Shown: positions 16,817 to 25,853, numbered from the stretch's first letter. The stretch: DNA of 64,000 nt from Palleronia sediminis (GCF_004358695.1 NZ_SNAA01000011.1:1-64000), one strand, 5' to 3'. Notes: generated by a model not told the origin, from the sequence alone. Program-made: numbers and translations.

Positions 16817-17986
16817 CTAACTGTAGAGACAGTCGCGCAAGGCCGTCAGCCCCGCCCGCGTCTCGTCTTCGTCGGCCACGAGGGCCACCCTGATGTATTG
16901 CCCGCCCGGAGAGCGTCCGTCGACCTCGCGCGACAGATAGGCCCCCGGAAGAACCCGCACCCCGGTCTCGCGCCACAGCCTGACCGCCGCCGCCTCGCCA
17001 TCCTCGACCGGCAGCCACAGAAAGAACCCCGCCTCGGGCGCGCCGCAGCCCTCGACCCCGGAAAATACCGCGTCGGCGATGTCGAACTTGGCGGCATAGC
17101 GGGCGCGCGACGCTTCGACATGGGCCTCGTCCTGCCAGCACCGGGCCGATACCGCCTGGATGGGCAGGGGCAACGGCGCCCCGGCATAGGCGCGAAGCTG
17201 GCGCATCCGCGCCATGCTCTGCGGTCCGGCCACGGCCATGCCCGACCGCAGGCCCGGCAGGTTCGACCGCTTGGACAGCGAATGAAAGGCCACGATCCGC
17301 TCGGGGTCGGCGCCGGCCTTTTCGGCAGCGGCTAGGATGCCCGGCGGGGGCGTGTCGCGGTAGATCTCGGAATAGCATTCATCCGCGAAGATGCGGAAAT
17401 CGTGCCGCTCGGCCAAGGCGAGCAGGTCGCGCCAATACGCCTCGGAGGCGACGGCGCCCTGCGGGTTCGCGGGCGAGCAGACATAGGCGATGGCCGTGCG
17501 GTCGAGGATCTCGGGGGCAAGCGCGCCGTAATCGGGCAGGAACCCCGTATCGGCCGTTGCGGGCACGTAGACCGGTTCGGCCGCCATGGCGAGCGCGGCC
17601 ACGGCATAGACCTGGTAGAACGGGTTGGGCACCAGCACGACCGGCCCGCCCTCGGGGCAGAGCGCGACGGCCGCGTTGAACAGCCCCTCGCGCGTGCCGT
17701 TCAGCGCCATGACCCGCGTCTCGGGGTCGAGCGTCACCGCGTAGCGCCGCGCGACCCAGTCGCAAAAGGCCGAGCGCAGTTCGGGCGTGCCCTCGTTCAC
17801 GGGATAGCGGCGGAAATCGTCGAGATGCTCGGACAGCACGTCGCCGACGAAGGCCGGCGGCGCGTGCCGCGGCTCTCCGATCGTCATGTGCACGACATCG
17901 CCACCCGGCTCGTATCGGTCGAGCAGGGCACGCAAACGCGGAAAGGCGTAGTCGGGCAGCGCTGTGAACCGCCGTGGAAACTGCAT
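16817..17986 (-). CDS. dapC: Class I/II aminotransferase, probable succinyldiaminopimelate transaminase
   Basis: This fold-type I PLP enzyme has 389 residues. The PLP lysine lies in [18 protein letters not shown], a signature characteristic of DapC-type enzymes; other conserved pieces are [42 protein letters not shown] and ADECYSEIY. DapC makes N-succinyl-LL-diaminopimelate for lysine and cell-wall synthesis, the step after DapD, which is also encoded in this window. Specificity is inferred from motif similarity only. I prefer the second of two tandem ATGs (17986), six bases from GAGG. It lies 11 bases upstream of ftsK on the same strand, so the two may be co-transcribed. Confidence 0.8.
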   Translation of the reverse strand: MQFPRRFTALPDYAFPRLRALLDRYEPGGDVVHMTIGEPRHAPPAFVGDVLSEHLDDFRRYPVNEGTPELRSAFCDWVARRYAVTLDPETRVMALNGTREGLFNAAVALCPEGGPVVLVPNPFYQVYAVAALAMAAEPVYVPATADTGFLPDYGALAPEILDRTAIAYVCSPANPQGAVASEAYWRDLLALAERHDFRIFADECYSEIYRDTPPPGILAAAEKAGADPERIVAFHSLSKRSNLPGLRSGMAVAGPQSMARMRQLRAYAGAPLPLPIQAVSARCWQDEAHVEASRARYAAKFDIADAVFSGVEGCGAPEAGFFLWLPVEDGEAAAVRLWRETGVRVLPGAYLSREVDGRSPGGQYIRVALVADEDETRAGLTALRDCLYS

Positions 17987-18104
17987 CATGTGCCTCGAAA
18001 CACGGGATCTTTGCCCCGCTTGTCCGGCCAGACTAGCCCGAGCGTCGCAATCCGGTCCAGCCGGGGCCGCAATCGGCACCTGCGCGGAAACTTGCCTGTG
18101 ACTT

Positions 18105-19433
18105 TTAGGCCAGAACCGATTCGATGGCGGCGCCCAGCCGCAGCAGCTCAGGCTCGGTCCCCGGAGGCGTCTGGATCAACAGCCCGACCGACGGCACGCC
18201 CGTCGGAACGCTCAGCCCCGGCAGCCCCATGAGGTTCCCGATGCGCGTGTTGCGCAGCGTCAGCAGGTTGCGGTCGACGTAATAGGCGCCGTCCGTCTCG
18301 AGCCGCGCGCGTTCGGGCGGCAGGATCGGACAGGTCGGCAACAGCACGGCGTCGACATGCGCGGTCGCGGCAAGATAATCGCGGCGCAGCGCGTCGAGCT
18401 GCCGCCACGCGGCGACGTAGTCGGGGGCGCTCACGTCGCGCCCGCCCCGGAACCGTTCGAGCACGGGGGCGAACATGGCGTCTGGATCGGCCTCGATCGT
18501 GTCGCGCCAGACGCCATAGGCCTCGGCCGCGAAAAGCGTGCCCGAAAGCGGCATCGCCTCGGCCACCGCGGCGACGGTGCCGCGCTCGATCCGGGCGCCG
18601 GCGCGTTCGAGACGCCGCAGCGCCGCGTCGAACCCCTGCGCCACGGGGGCCTCGAGCCCTTCCATCGCCGAGGTCTCGAGCACCATGAACCGCACCCCCC
18701 CGAGCGTGGCCTCGGACAGATCGACCGGAGCCGCGCCGCGCAGGACCGACCAGAGCAGCGCGGCATCCTCGACGTTGCGCGCAAGCGGCCCCAGCGTGTC
18801 GAAGGACGGACACAGCGGCACGACGCCCGCCATGGACAGGCTGCCATGCGTGGTCTTCAGCCCGACGAGATCGTTCCACGCCGACGGCACCCGCACCGAT
18901 CCGCCGGTATCGGACCCCATGGCGGCCGGCACCAGCCCGAAGGCCACCGAGGCCGCCGCCCCCGAGGACGACCCCCCCGACACCGCCGCCGGATCGTTCA
19001 CGCATGGCGGCGTGCCGGTATTGGGGTTCAGCCCCAGCCCGGAAAACGCCAGCTCGCTCATATGGGTCTTGCCGATGCAGACCGCCCCGGCCGCCGTTGC
19101 CGTGCCGAGAACGGCGGCATCCTGCGCCGGCACCCGGCCGCGCAGCAGCGCGCTGCCGGCCTCGGTCGCGGTGCCCGCGCTGTCGAACAGGTCCTTCCAG
19201 CTCAGCGGCACGCCATCCAGCGGCGACAGGCGCCGGCCGTCGCGCGCGCGGGTCGCAGCGGCCTCGGCCTCGGCCATCGCCCGCTCGGGGGTGAGGCGTG
19301 CGAATATGTCGTCGCGATGGGGATGCGCCCCGATCCGGTCGAGCGTTTCGCCCACGATCTCGCGCGGATCGGCCCGGCCCGCGCCGATCTCGCGCCCCAG
19401 CGCCGCGGCGCCCATGTTCATGTGATCTGTCAT
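18105..19433 (-). CDS. Amidase-signature family hydrolase
   Basis: This 442-residue protein belongs to the amidase signature family, which hydrolyses C-N bonds by a Ser-cis-Ser-Lys triad. The Lys is in PLSWKDLFDSAG and the Ser pair is in SGGSSSGAAASVAFG with GSDTGGSVRVPSAW. GatA homology is evident, but no gatB or gatC adjoins it and the C-terminal half diverges, so it is more likely a catabolic amidase or allophanate-hydrolase-like enzyme than part of the Glu-tRNA amidotransferase. I chose the ATG at 19433 (MTDHMNMG); the longer frame to 19535 would run into the divergent UbiH-family gene. Confidence 0.85.
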   Translation of the reverse strand: MTDHMNMGAAALGREIGAGRADPREIVGETLDRIGAHPHRDDIFARLTPERAMAEAEAAATRARDGRRLSPLDGVPLSWKDLFDSAGTATEAGSALLRGRVPAQDAAVLGTATAAGAVCIGKTHMSELAFSGLGLNPNTGTPPCVNDPAAVSGGSSSGAAASVAFGLVPAAMGSDTGGSVRVPSAWNDLVGLKTTHGSLSMAGVVPLCPSFDTLGPLARNVEDAALLWSVLRGAAPVDLSEATLGGVRFMVLETSAMEGLEAPVAQGFDAALRRLERAGARIERGTVAAVAEAMPLSGTLFAAEAYGVWRDTIEADPDAMFAPVLERFRGGRDVSAPDYVAAWRQLDALRRDYLAATAHVDAVLLPTCPILPPERARLETDGAYYVDRNLLTLRNTRIGNLMGLPGLSVPTGVPSVGLLIQTPPGTEPELLRLGAAIESVLA

Positions 19434-19497
19434 GGCCCATGGGTAGCGGCAGGCGAGCGCATGGACAACGCCCCGCGGCATCCCATACTCCCCTGAC

Positions 19498-20715
19498 ATG
19501 GATACCGATGTCATCATCTCGGGCGGCGGTCTCAACGGCCTGACGCTCGCTCTCGCGCTGTCCCACGGTGGATTGCGCGTGTCGCTGGCCGACCCCTCGC
19601 CGCTGACCGCGGAGACGGCCGATTTCGACGGGCGCAGCTATGCGCTGGCCGCCGCGTCGTGCAACCTCCTGCGCGCCATCGGCGTCTGGGGCGCATTGGC
19701 CGAGCGGGCCCAGCCGATCCTCGGGATCAAGGTCAGCGACGGGCGCGCGGGCGAAGGCCCCTCGCCGCTGCATTTGGCCTTCGACCATGCCGAGCTTGAA
19801 GAAGGCCCCATGGGCCATATGGTCGAGGATCGGCATCTGCGCCCGGTTCTGGTCGCGGCCGCGCGGGCGGCGGAGCGGGTCACGCTCCTGCCCGGCCGTT
19901 CGGTCGAGGATCACACCCCCGATGCGACGGGCGTCACCGTGCGGCTCGACGACGGCACGACGCTGCGTGCCTCGGTTCTCGTCGCCTGCGACGGGCGCAA
20001 CTCGCCCACGGGCGCGCGGGCCGGCATCCGCCGCACGGGGTGGAGCTATGGGCAGCACGGCATGGTTGCCGCGATCTCGCATGAACGCGACCATGGCGGC
20101 ATCGCGCATCAGCTCTTCATGCCCGAAGGGCCGCTCGCCATCCTGCCACTGCGCGGCAACCGGTCCTCCATCGTATGGTCCGAACGGTCCGAGCGCGCCG
20201 CCGTCGTCAACGCCCTGCCCGAGGACGCGTACCTCGCCCTCTTGCGGCCGCGGTTCGGTGATTTTCTGGGCGAGATCGCGCTCGAGGGGGCGCGTTATAC
20301 CTATCCGCTGATGCTGAGCCTGGCCAATTCCATGATCGGGCCGCGGCTGGCGCTGGTCGGCGATGCGGCCCACAGGCTGCACCCCATCGCCGGGCAAGGG
20401 CTGAATGCCGGGGTCAAGGACGTGGCCACCCTGACCGAGGTGCTGGTCGAGGCGCATCGCCGGGGCGAGAATATCGGCAATGCCGACGTGCTGGCGCGCT
20501 ACGAACGCTGGCGGCGGTTCGACGTGGCCGCGCTGGCCGTGGCGACGGACGGGTTCAACCGGCTGTTCTCGAACGACAACCCGCTGCTGCGCCTCGCCCG
20601 CGACGTGGGGCTCGCGGCGGTGAACGCCGTGCCGGGGCTGCGCCGCGGTTTCATGCGCGAGGCGGCCGGGCTGACGGGCGACCGCCCGCGCCTGCTGGCG
20701 GGACGGCCGCTGTAA
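19498..20715 (+). CDS. UbiH/UbiF-family FAD-dependent hydroxylase (ubiquinone biosynthesis)
   Basis: This 405-residue flavoprotein monooxygenase probably hydroxylates the ubiquinone ring. Visible motifs are the N-terminal Rossmann signature IISGGGLNGLTLALAL, the DG motif VLVACDGRNSPTGARAGI, and the GD motif RLALVGDAAHRLHPIAGQGLNAGVKDVATL that defines the UbiH/COQ6 family. Alphaproteobacteria use several regiospecific variants (UbiH, UbiF, UbiL), and the position hydroxylated by this one cannot be assigned. It is divergent from the amidase gene, 64 bases apart, and ends at a strong terminator. Confidence 0.9.
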   Translation: MDTDVIISGGGLNGLTLALALSHGGLRVSLADPSPLTAETADFDGRSYALAAASCNLLRAIGVWGALAERAQPILGIKVSDGRAGEGPSPLHLAFDHAELEEGPMGHMVEDRHLRPVLVAAARAAERVTLLPGRSVEDHTPDATGVTVRLDDGTTLRASVLVACDGRNSPTGARAGIRRTGWSYGQHGMVAAISHERDHGGIAHQLFMPEGPLAILPLRGNRSSIVWSERSERAAVVNALPEDAYLALLRPRFGDFLGEIALEGARYTYPLMLSLANSMIGPRLALVGDAAHRLHPIAGQGLNAGVKDVATLTEVLVEAHRRGENIGNADVLARYERWRRFDVAALAVATDGFNRLFSNDNPLLRLARDVGLAAVNAVPGLRRGFMREAAGLTGDRPRLLAGRPL

Positions 20716-20719
20716 CGCG

Positions 20720-20743
20720 AAACGGCCCCCGCGGGGGCCGTTT
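20720..20743 (+). terminator. Intrinsic terminator between the UbiH-family gene and cbiM
   Basis: AAACGGCCCCCGC and GGGGGCCGTTT form a nearly perfect palindrome right after the UbiH-family stop, with T on the plus side and complementary T on the minus side. It can serve both convergent genes. Confidence 0.8.
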
Positions 20744-20766
20744 GCCGGACCGGATCGAAAGCGTGT

Positions 20767-21444
20767 TCAGGCGGTTTGGAACAGCCGCTGCGTGAAAAGA
20801 CCCGAGGGTAGGCCCTTGCGGCCTGCCTTGGCGGCGGCCAGCACGGCCAGGTCGACCAGCGGCTCGAGCACGATGACCAGTATGTAGGCCGCGCCGAACG
20901 CGCCCACGGCGGCCATGTTCTCGGCGCCGAAACCCTGCCCGTAGAACGCCCAGAAGCCGACCCACAGCACGATACCGCCCTGATAGGTCGTCGACAGCGC
21001 AAGCGCCTGCGCATAGGTCAGATCGACATAAGGCGTGCCGGGCGCGATCAAACGCTTCGCCAGCGCGTTCACCGCCAGAAGCGGGACGATCAGGGTCGTC
21101 ACGTTCATGCCGTATTGCGGCAGGTCGAACGGCGCGAAAAGCAGCCCCTGCGCGAGCAGGCCCAGCGCGAGACCCAGCGCCGCTGGCGCCGCGCCGAACA
21201 GCAGGAACAGGGTCGAGCCGAGAATCAGGTGTACCTCGGACACGCCCACGGCGTAATGCGGGAAGACCTGGAAAAAGCAGAATACCGCGGCGGTCGACAT
21301 AACCGTGCGCACCGCGATCGACGGCAGGCCGCGCTCTTTCAGACCCTCCCACGCGAATTTCAACGCGATGCCGCCCGCACCCGCGGCGGTGGCATAGCTG
21401 AGGACGATTTTCGCGCCGTTCACGACGCCCGGTTCGATATGCAT
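20767..21444 (-). CDS. cbiM: CbiM-like energy-coupling factor (cobalt) transporter permease
   Basis: This 225-residue membrane protein starts MHIEPGVVNGAKIVLSYATAAGAG, the metal-binding N-terminus typical of the CbiM substrate-binding component of cobalt ECF transporters. About six membrane segments follow. The ATG at 21444 is spaced correctly from AAAGGAG; the longer frame is not needed. A cobalamin riboswitch fills its leader, tying the gene to B12 status. CbiN, CbiQ and CbiO are not adjacent, so either the remaining subunits are encoded elsewhere or the protein acts alone. Confidence 0.85.
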   Translation of the reverse strand: MHIEPGVVNGAKIVLSYATAAGAGGIALKFAWEGLKERGLPSIAVRTVMSTAAVFCFFQVFPHYAVGVSEVHLILGSTLFLLFGAAPAALGLALGLLAQGLLFAPFDLPQYGMNVTTLIVPLLAVNALAKRLIAPGTPYVDLTYAQALALSTTYQGGIVLWVGFWAFYGQGFGAENMAAVGAFGAAYILVIVLEPLVDLAVLAAAKAGRKGLPSGLFTQRLFQTA

Positions 21445-21491
21445 GTGTTCCGTCTCCTTTCGCGTCACACCCGACGCTCCGATCCTGGTTT

Positions 21492-21679
21492 CACTGGCAC
21501 GGCAGGTCTCCTGGCTGGCGGGTCGACGTGGTCGCCCCCCTTCCCGGCATGGCCAGTGGATCGGGCGATACTCACCGCTTACAGTCGCGGGGGCGGCCGC
21601 GGTTTGCCGGAAATCCGGTTCCGCGTTCCCATTTCATCCCCCCCGGCCCCTGCGGACCAAGGGGGAAACCGTCCCATCA
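21492..21679 (-). ncRNA. Cobalamin (B12) riboswitch
   Basis: On the minus strand, in order, the leader contains GGTTTCCCC near 21665-21675, GATGAAATGGGAACGCGG, the highly conserved core CCCCCGCGACTGTAAGCGG, CCACTGG, CCGGGAAGG and the AGGAGACCTGCC element near 21500-21512. These are the conserved blocks of the adenosylcobalamin riboswitch, in the right order and spacing. The cbiM start lies about 50 bases after the last block, enough room for an expression platform over the ribosome-binding site. High B12 should lower cbiM expression. Confidence 0.92.
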
Positions 21680-21702
21680 CAGGGAGCGGAAGCACATTGG
21701 AG

Positions 21703-21708
21703 TGTCAA
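21703..21708 (-). promoter_or_regulatory. Possible -35 element of the cbiM riboswitch transcript
   Basis: TTGACA reads on the minus strand at 21708-21703, about 30 bases before the first conserved riboswitch block. No convincing -10 hexamer follows at 16-18 bases, so this is a weak call. Confidence 0.3.
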
Positions 21709-21729
21709 CTTGAAACGACAGATCCCGCG

Positions 21730-21924
21730 TCAGTCGTCGAGGGGCCGTGCCTCGTCGATCAGCATCACCGGGATGCCGTCACGGATGGGAAAGGCCAGGT
21801 GCGCCGCCTTTGAAATCAGCTCTTGCCGGGCGGCGTCGTAGCTCAGCACGGCATGGGTCTGCGGGCAGACCAGCGCCTCGAGCATGCGGCGGTCGAAGCC
21901 GGGGCTTTCGGGATCGTCGGTCAT
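21730..21924 (-). CDS. Trm112-family protein
   Basis: This 64-residue protein carries the Trm112p/YcaR core: [17 protein letters not shown] and [13 protein letters not shown]. Only one of the usual zinc-ligand cysteines is present (VCPQTH), as in many proteobacterial members that do not bind zinc. In other organisms Trm112 supports methyltransferases; the bacterial role is poorly defined. Its ATG overlaps the stop of the upstream LON-domain gene in an ATGA arrangement, so both are translated from one message. Confidence 0.88.
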   Translation of the reverse strand: MTDDPESPGFDRRMLEALVCPQTHAVLSYDAARQELISKAAHLAFPIRDGIPVMLIDEARPLDD

Positions 21925-22562
21925 TGCAACCTCTCGTCGCTGCCGCCGTGCAGGGCGAATTCGACCAGCGTCACCAAGGTTTCGCGACGCGTCTTGAGGG
22001 TCGGCGCCTCGAGCAGCGCCTGCTTGTCCTCAGGCTCGAACGGGCACAGCATCGACAGCGCGTTGATCAGCAGTTCGTCCTCGGCCTCGGTCAGCGAATC
22101 CCAGTCGGTCTTGAGTTCCTCGGATTCGAAATAGCGCGCGAGCATCTTGAGGAATCTCGGGCGGTCGAAATCGGGATCCTTCTCGGCCGCGCCGCGGTCC
22201 CGCTCGAACCCGTCCCATGACACGTCGCAGGTGATATAGGGGGCGAAGCCTTCGTTTTTCTCGCGGATACGGAACCGGGAGATGCCTTTGAGCGTCACCA
22301 TGTAGCGACCGTCCTCGGTTTCGGAAAACCCGGTCAGCCGGCCGGCGCAACCGATGGCGTGGAGCCTCGGCTCGGCCCCCGATGGAACCTCGCGGGGTTG
22401 TGCCATGCCGATCAGACGCTCGGGCGTCTTCATCGCGTCCTCGATCATGGCGAGGTAGCGCGGCTCGAAGATGTGCAGCGGCAACCGGCCGCGCGGCAGC
22501 AGAAGCGCGCCGGGCAGCGGGAAAACCGGGATCGTCTCGGGGAGGTCGGCCTGTGTCACCAT
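21921..22562 (-). CDS. LON substrate-binding-domain protein (peptidase S16, N-terminal domain only)
   Basis: The 213 residues correspond to the N-terminal substrate-binding domain of Lon protease: [35 protein letters not shown], then [29 protein letters not shown]. The ATPase and protease domains are absent, so it is a stand-alone LON-domain protein. Its function is not established; such proteins sit beside Trm112 and a thioredoxin-fold co-chaperone in many alphaproteobacteria, as they do here. It starts 27 bases after the thioredoxin gene stop and is coupled to the Trm112 gene by a 4-base overlap. Confidence 0.9.
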   Translation of the reverse strand: MVTQADLPETIPVFPLPGALLLPRGRLPLHIFEPRYLAMIEDAMKTPERLIGMAQPREVPSGAEPRLHAIGCAGRLTGFSETEDGRYMVTLKGISRFRIREKNEGFAPYITCDVSWDGFERDRGAAEKDPDFDRPRFLKMLARYFESEELKTDWDSLTEAEDELLINALSMLCPFEPEDKQALLEAPTLKTRRETLVTLVEFALHGGSDERLQ

Positions 22563-22589
22563 GATCAGCTAGCTAGACCGCGTTTCGGT

Positions 22590-23510
22590 TCAGGCAAATA
22601 TCATCGACGACAACCGGCGGCGCCCCTTGAGAACGATCGGGTCCTGCGGCGGAAGCGCGTCGAAAATGGTGAAAAGCTGTGTCCGCGCGGCACCCTCGTT
22701 CCACTCCCTGTCGCGGCGGAACAGCTCGAGCAATTCGTCGACGGCGGCCTCGGTCTTTCCGTGCGCATAAAGCGCCTGGGCAAGGTCGAACCGGGCCTGA
22801 TGGTCGGCACCGTCCGCCTCGACCCGCGCACGAAGCTCGTCGACCGGCCCGGCATTCTGCGCCTGGCGGGCAAGCTCGAGCTGGGCGCGCACGGCCTCGA
22901 TCTCGGGCGAGGTGGCGATGGCGACATCTGCGCCATTGAGCACCGCCTCGGCCTGGTCGAGATCGCCCACGGCGATGCGCACCTTGACGAGCCCGGCATA
23001 GGCTGCGGCGTGGTTGGGCTCCTCGCCCAGGACGCCGGCGTAGATCTCGGCTGCATCGGCGGCGGCGCCCTGTGCCAGCATCTCGTCGGCGGCGGCCACG
23101 GCCTCGTCGAGCCCCCCGCCCGGCGCCTCGCCCCCGGCCTGCGCGACGAGCCGGTCGACAAAGGCGCGGATCTCGGATTGGGGAACGGCCCCCTGGAACC
23201 CGTCGATCGGCTGGCCCTGCCAGAAAGCATAGACCGTCGGGATCGACTGGATGCGCAACTGCTGCGCGATGCCCTGCGCCCGGTCCACGTCGAGCTTGAC
23301 CATGCGGACCGCGCCCTTGGCCGCGCGCACGGCATCCTCGAGCATCGGCCCGAGCGTCTTGCAGGGACCGCACCACGGCGCCCAGAAATCGACGATCACC
23401 GGCACCTCGCGGCTGGCCTCGATCACGTCGGCCATGAAACTCGCCTCGGTGGTGTCCTTGATGAGGTCCTGCGCGGCAGGTTGGGGGGTCGCTCCGCCAA
23501 GCTCGATCAT
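22590..23510 (-). CDS. Thioredoxin-TPR co-chaperone (CnoX/YbbN-like)
   Basis: The 306-residue protein has an N-terminal thioredoxin domain (about 15-120) with an intact WCGPCK redox motif, then a helical TPR-like region (about 130-300). That architecture matches CnoX (YbbN), a holdase that hands oxidation-damaged proteins to chaperones. E. coli CnoX has lost the redox pair while alphaproteobacterial forms keep it, so thiol chemistry is likely here. The start at 23510 follows AAGGAGAG; the frame extends seven codons further without support. It heads the unit that continues into the LON-domain and Trm112 genes. Confidence 0.88.
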   Translation of the reverse strand: MIELGGATPQPAAQDLIKDTTEASFMADVIEASREVPVIVDFWAPWCGPCKTLGPMLEDAVRAAKGAVRMVKLDVDRAQGIAQQLRIQSIPTVYAFWQGQPIDGFQGAVPQSEIRAFVDRLVAQAGGEAPGGGLDEAVAAADEMLAQGAAADAAEIYAGVLGEEPNHAAAYAGLVKVRIAVGDLDQAEAVLNGADVAIATSPEIEAVRAQLELARQAQNAGPVDELRARVEADGADHQARFDLAQALYAHGKTEAAVDELLELFRRDREWNEGAARTQLFTIFDALPPQDPIVLKGRRRLSSMIFA

Positions 23511-23577
23511 CGTCGCTCTCCTTCGATCCATCGCGCGTTAGATGTAGGCGTGGCGCCCGCAACGCAAGGCCACCGCG

Positions 23578-24360
23578 CTAGAGGTCGAAGGTTGCGAAGA
23601 CCGGAACGTGGTCGCTGGGCTTTTCCCAGCCGCGGGCGTCGCGCAGGATCCGGCTGGAATGGGCGGCGTTCGCGATGTCGGGCGTGGCCCAGAGGTGATC
23701 GAGCCTGCGCCCCTTGTCGGCCGCATCCCAGTCGCGCGCGCGATAGGACCACCACGAATAGAGCTGCCCCTCGGGGATATCCTGGCGGGTGATATCGACC
23801 CAGCCGCCCGCATCCTGCGCCTGCGCCAGATGCTCGACCTCGATGGGCGTATGGCTGACGACCTTGAGAAGCTGCTTGTGGCTCCAGACATCGTCCTCGC
23901 GGGGCGCGATGTTCAGATCGCCGACGAGGATCGACCGCTCGGGCCGCCCGGCATGGAAATCGTCGCGCATCGCGGTCAGGTAGTCGAGCTTTTGACCGAA
24001 CTTCTCGTTCACCTCGCGGTCGGCCACGTCGCCGCCGGCGGGAACGTAATAGTTGTGGATCGTCACGCCGTTGGGGAGGCGCGCGGCGACATGGCGAGCA
24101 TGGCCCAGCGCGGCGTGATCGTGGGCGGCCACTTCCTGCAGCGGCAGGCGCGACAGGATGGCCACACCGTTATACCCCTTCTGGCCGCGCGCGACGACAT
24201 GCGGATATCCCAGCGCCTCGAAGGACGGGATCTTGTCGACCGGCGATTTGCATTCCTGCAGGCAGAGCACGTCGGGCGCTTCGGTCGACATGAGATGCCC
24301 AACCAGCCCCTCGCGCAGCCTGACCGAGTTGATGTTCCATGTGGCGACGGTGAACGGCAT
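23578..24360 (-). CDS. xthA: Exodeoxyribonuclease III / AP endonuclease
   Basis: This base-excision-repair nuclease cuts abasic sites and degrades 3' ends. The 260 residues cover the complete exonuclease-endonuclease-phosphatase fold: N-terminal VATWNINSVRLR, metal ligand Glu in VLCLQECK, catalytic Tyr region IHNYYVPAGGD, ILVGDLNIAP, RRLDHLWAT and the terminal SDHVPVFATFDL. An AAGGGGG site precedes the ATG. It is upstream of the CnoX-like gene on the same strand (67-base gap) and divergent from the secreted protein gene. Confidence 0.95.
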   Translation of the reverse strand: MPFTVATWNINSVRLREGLVGHLMSTEAPDVLCLQECKSPVDKIPSFEALGYPHVVARGQKGYNGVAILSRLPLQEVAAHDHAALGHARHVAARLPNGVTIHNYYVPAGGDVADREVNEKFGQKLDYLTAMRDDFHAGRPERSILVGDLNIAPREDDVWSHKQLLKVVSHTPIEVEHLAQAQDAGGWVDITRQDIPEGQLYSWWSYRARDWDAADKGRRLDHLWATPDIANAAHSSRILRDARGWEKPSDHVPVFATFDL

Positions 24361-24477
24361 GAGACCCCCTTGGGCGATTGTCGCGCCCTCTTAGACGGCA
24401 CGCGGCACGGTGTCACCGGAACGCGGGGCGGCCGGCCGATGTTGCCCCCCTGACGATCCACGCAACAGGAGACCCCC

Positions 24478-24987
24478 ATGCGCCGTAGCGCCCCCCTTTT
24501 CGCCGCCCTGATCCTTGCCGGACCCGCCCTCGCGCAGGAAACCGTCGGATCGCTCAGCGGCACCATAGACGGCGTTCAGACCGCCTTTACCGTGCTGGAT
24601 GGCGACGGCTACGAGACCGGCTGGAACCGGGTCGAGGACGGGATCGAGGTCACGCTCGAAGCCTACCCCTCGGACACGCCCGCCGCCGAAGAAAACCGCC
24701 TGCTGATCCGGTTCACCGGCGATACCGCCAGCCGGACCCCCGAGATGATCCGCGGCGATGTGACGCTGAACTGGAACGACCGGACCCTGACGGGGACGGG
24801 CGATGCCATCCGGCTCGAACTCGACAGTTTCGAGATTCAGGACCGCAGCCTCTTCATGGTCGGCAACATGGCCGTGAACCTCGGCGAAGGCGAGGAAAAC
24901 GTGGGCCTGTTCACCGAGGACGCCGTCACCTTGTCGATCGACGTGCAGGCCACGGTGATCTCGGAAGATGCGCCGCAATCCCAATGA
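24478..24987 (+). CDS. Secreted protein of unknown function
   Basis: A 169-residue protein with a clear signal peptide (MRRSAPLFAALILAGPALA, cleavage before QE). The mature part is acidic and rich in beta-type alternation (DGVQTAFTVLDGDGY, VTLNWNDRTLTGTGDAIRL, VTLSIDVQATVI), without cysteines or a recognised motif. A periplasmic location is likely. CAGGAG precedes the ATG. It is a single gene between xthA (divergent) and the CenR-like regulator (convergent). No function is assigned. Confidence 0.75.
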   Translation: MRRSAPLFAALILAGPALAQETVGSLSGTIDGVQTAFTVLDGDGYETGWNRVEDGIEVTLEAYPSDTPAAEENRLLIRFTGDTASRTPEMIRGDVTLNWNDRTLTGTGDAIRLELDSFEIQDRSLFMVGNMAVNLGEGEENVGLFTEDAVTLSIDVQATVISEDAPQSQ

Positions 24988-24997
24988 TCCGCGGCGC

Positions 24998-25020
24998 GGG
25001 GCCGCGACCGGCGCGGCCCC
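24998..25020. terminator. GC hairpin between convergent genes
   Basis: GGGGCCGCG (24998-25006) pairs with CGCGGCCCC (25012-25020) around ACCGG. It lies between the stops of the secreted protein gene and the response regulator gene. There is no T run on either side, so termination is plausible but not certain. Confidence 0.4.
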
Positions 25021-25026
25021 GTCCCC

Positions 25027-25713
25027 TCAGACGGCGAGTCGGTAGCCGCCGCTTTCCGTGACGAGGATGCGCGCGTTCGACGGATCGGGCTCGATCTTCT
25101 GGCGCAGCCGGTAGATATGCGTCTCGAGCGTATGGGTCGTGACGCCCGCATTATATCCCCAGACCTCGTGCAGCAGCACGTCGCGCGCCACCACCTTGTC
25201 GGAGGCGCGGTAAAGGAACTTGAGGATGTTCGTCTCTTTCTCGGTCAGGCGGATCTTTTTCTCGTTCTCGTCCACCAGCACCTTTTGCGCGGGGCGGAAC
25301 GAATACGGCCCAAAGCTGAACACCGCGTCCTCGGACTGCTCGTGCTGGCGCAACTGCCCGCGGATGCGGGCCAGCAGAACCGGGAACTTGAATGGCTTGG
25401 TGACATAATCGTTGGCGCCCGAATCGAGCCCATAGATCATGTCGGCATCCGAATCCTGACCCGTCAGCATGATGATGGGGCATTTGACGCCCTGCTTGCG
25501 CATGAGCTTGCACAGCTCGCGCCCATCGCTGTCGGGCAGGCCCACATCGAGGATCACGAGGTCGAAAAGCCCGGCCTTGACCCGTTCCATCGCATGCGCG
25601 GCCGATTCGGCCTCGAACACGTCGAAATCCTCGGTGGTCACGAGCTGTTCGCTCAGCGCCTCGCGCAGATCGTCGTCATCGTCGACCAGAAGTATTTTCT
25701 TCAATCCGTTCAT
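25027..25713 (-). CDS. cenR: OmpR-family response regulator, CenR-like
   Basis: This 228-residue transcription regulator has a receiver domain (about 5-120) with acidic Asp11-13, phosphoacceptor Asp56 in DLVILDVGLPD, the Thr of IIMLTGQDSD and Lys in YVTKPF. A winged-helix DNA-binding domain follows (about 135-228, LTEKETNILKFLYRA, VWGYNAGVTTHTLETHIYRLRQKIE). The sequence closely resembles CenR, an essential alphaproteobacterial regulator of cell-envelope genes; that identity is from recognition only. No histidine kinase gene is adjacent, as is usual for cenR. GAGGAGA precedes the ATG. Confidence 0.85.
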   Translation of the reverse strand: MNGLKKILLVDDDDDLREALSEQLVTTEDFDVFEAESAAHAMERVKAGLFDLVILDVGLPDSDGRELCKLMRKQGVKCPIIMLTGQDSDADMIYGLDSGANDYVTKPFKFPVLLARIRGQLRQHEQSEDAVFSFGPYSFRPAQKVLVDENEKKIRLTEKETNILKFLYRASDKVVARDVLLHEVWGYNAGVTTHTLETHIYRLRQKIEPDPSNARILVTESGGYRLAV

Positions 25714-25853
25714 GGCTCAATCTCCTCGCGTCCCAAACGCGCAGATGTGAACACGGTTCAATCCGATCAATGGCGGTGAAACAGGGATCACCCGTAAGTG
25801 TCCCGGCGCCATGTTTTGTTTCACATCGCTACCGCCGCCGCCTATCTGGGGGC

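Noticed and set aside
16806-17378. N-terminal extension of the ftsK frame
   Set aside because: The extension overlaps the dapC-like gene in another frame and is Arg/Gly-rich; the family start MAYQTRG at 16805 is clear.
21730-21924. Frame shadow or truncated zinc protein instead of Trm112
   Set aside because: Length and the [11 protein letters not shown] motif match the family; loss of extra cysteines is common.
25776-25824. Inverted repeat GTGAAAC/GTTTCAC before ribA as an FMN riboswitch
   Set aside because: None of the conserved FMN-riboswitch blocks is present; the arms are short and 35 bases apart.
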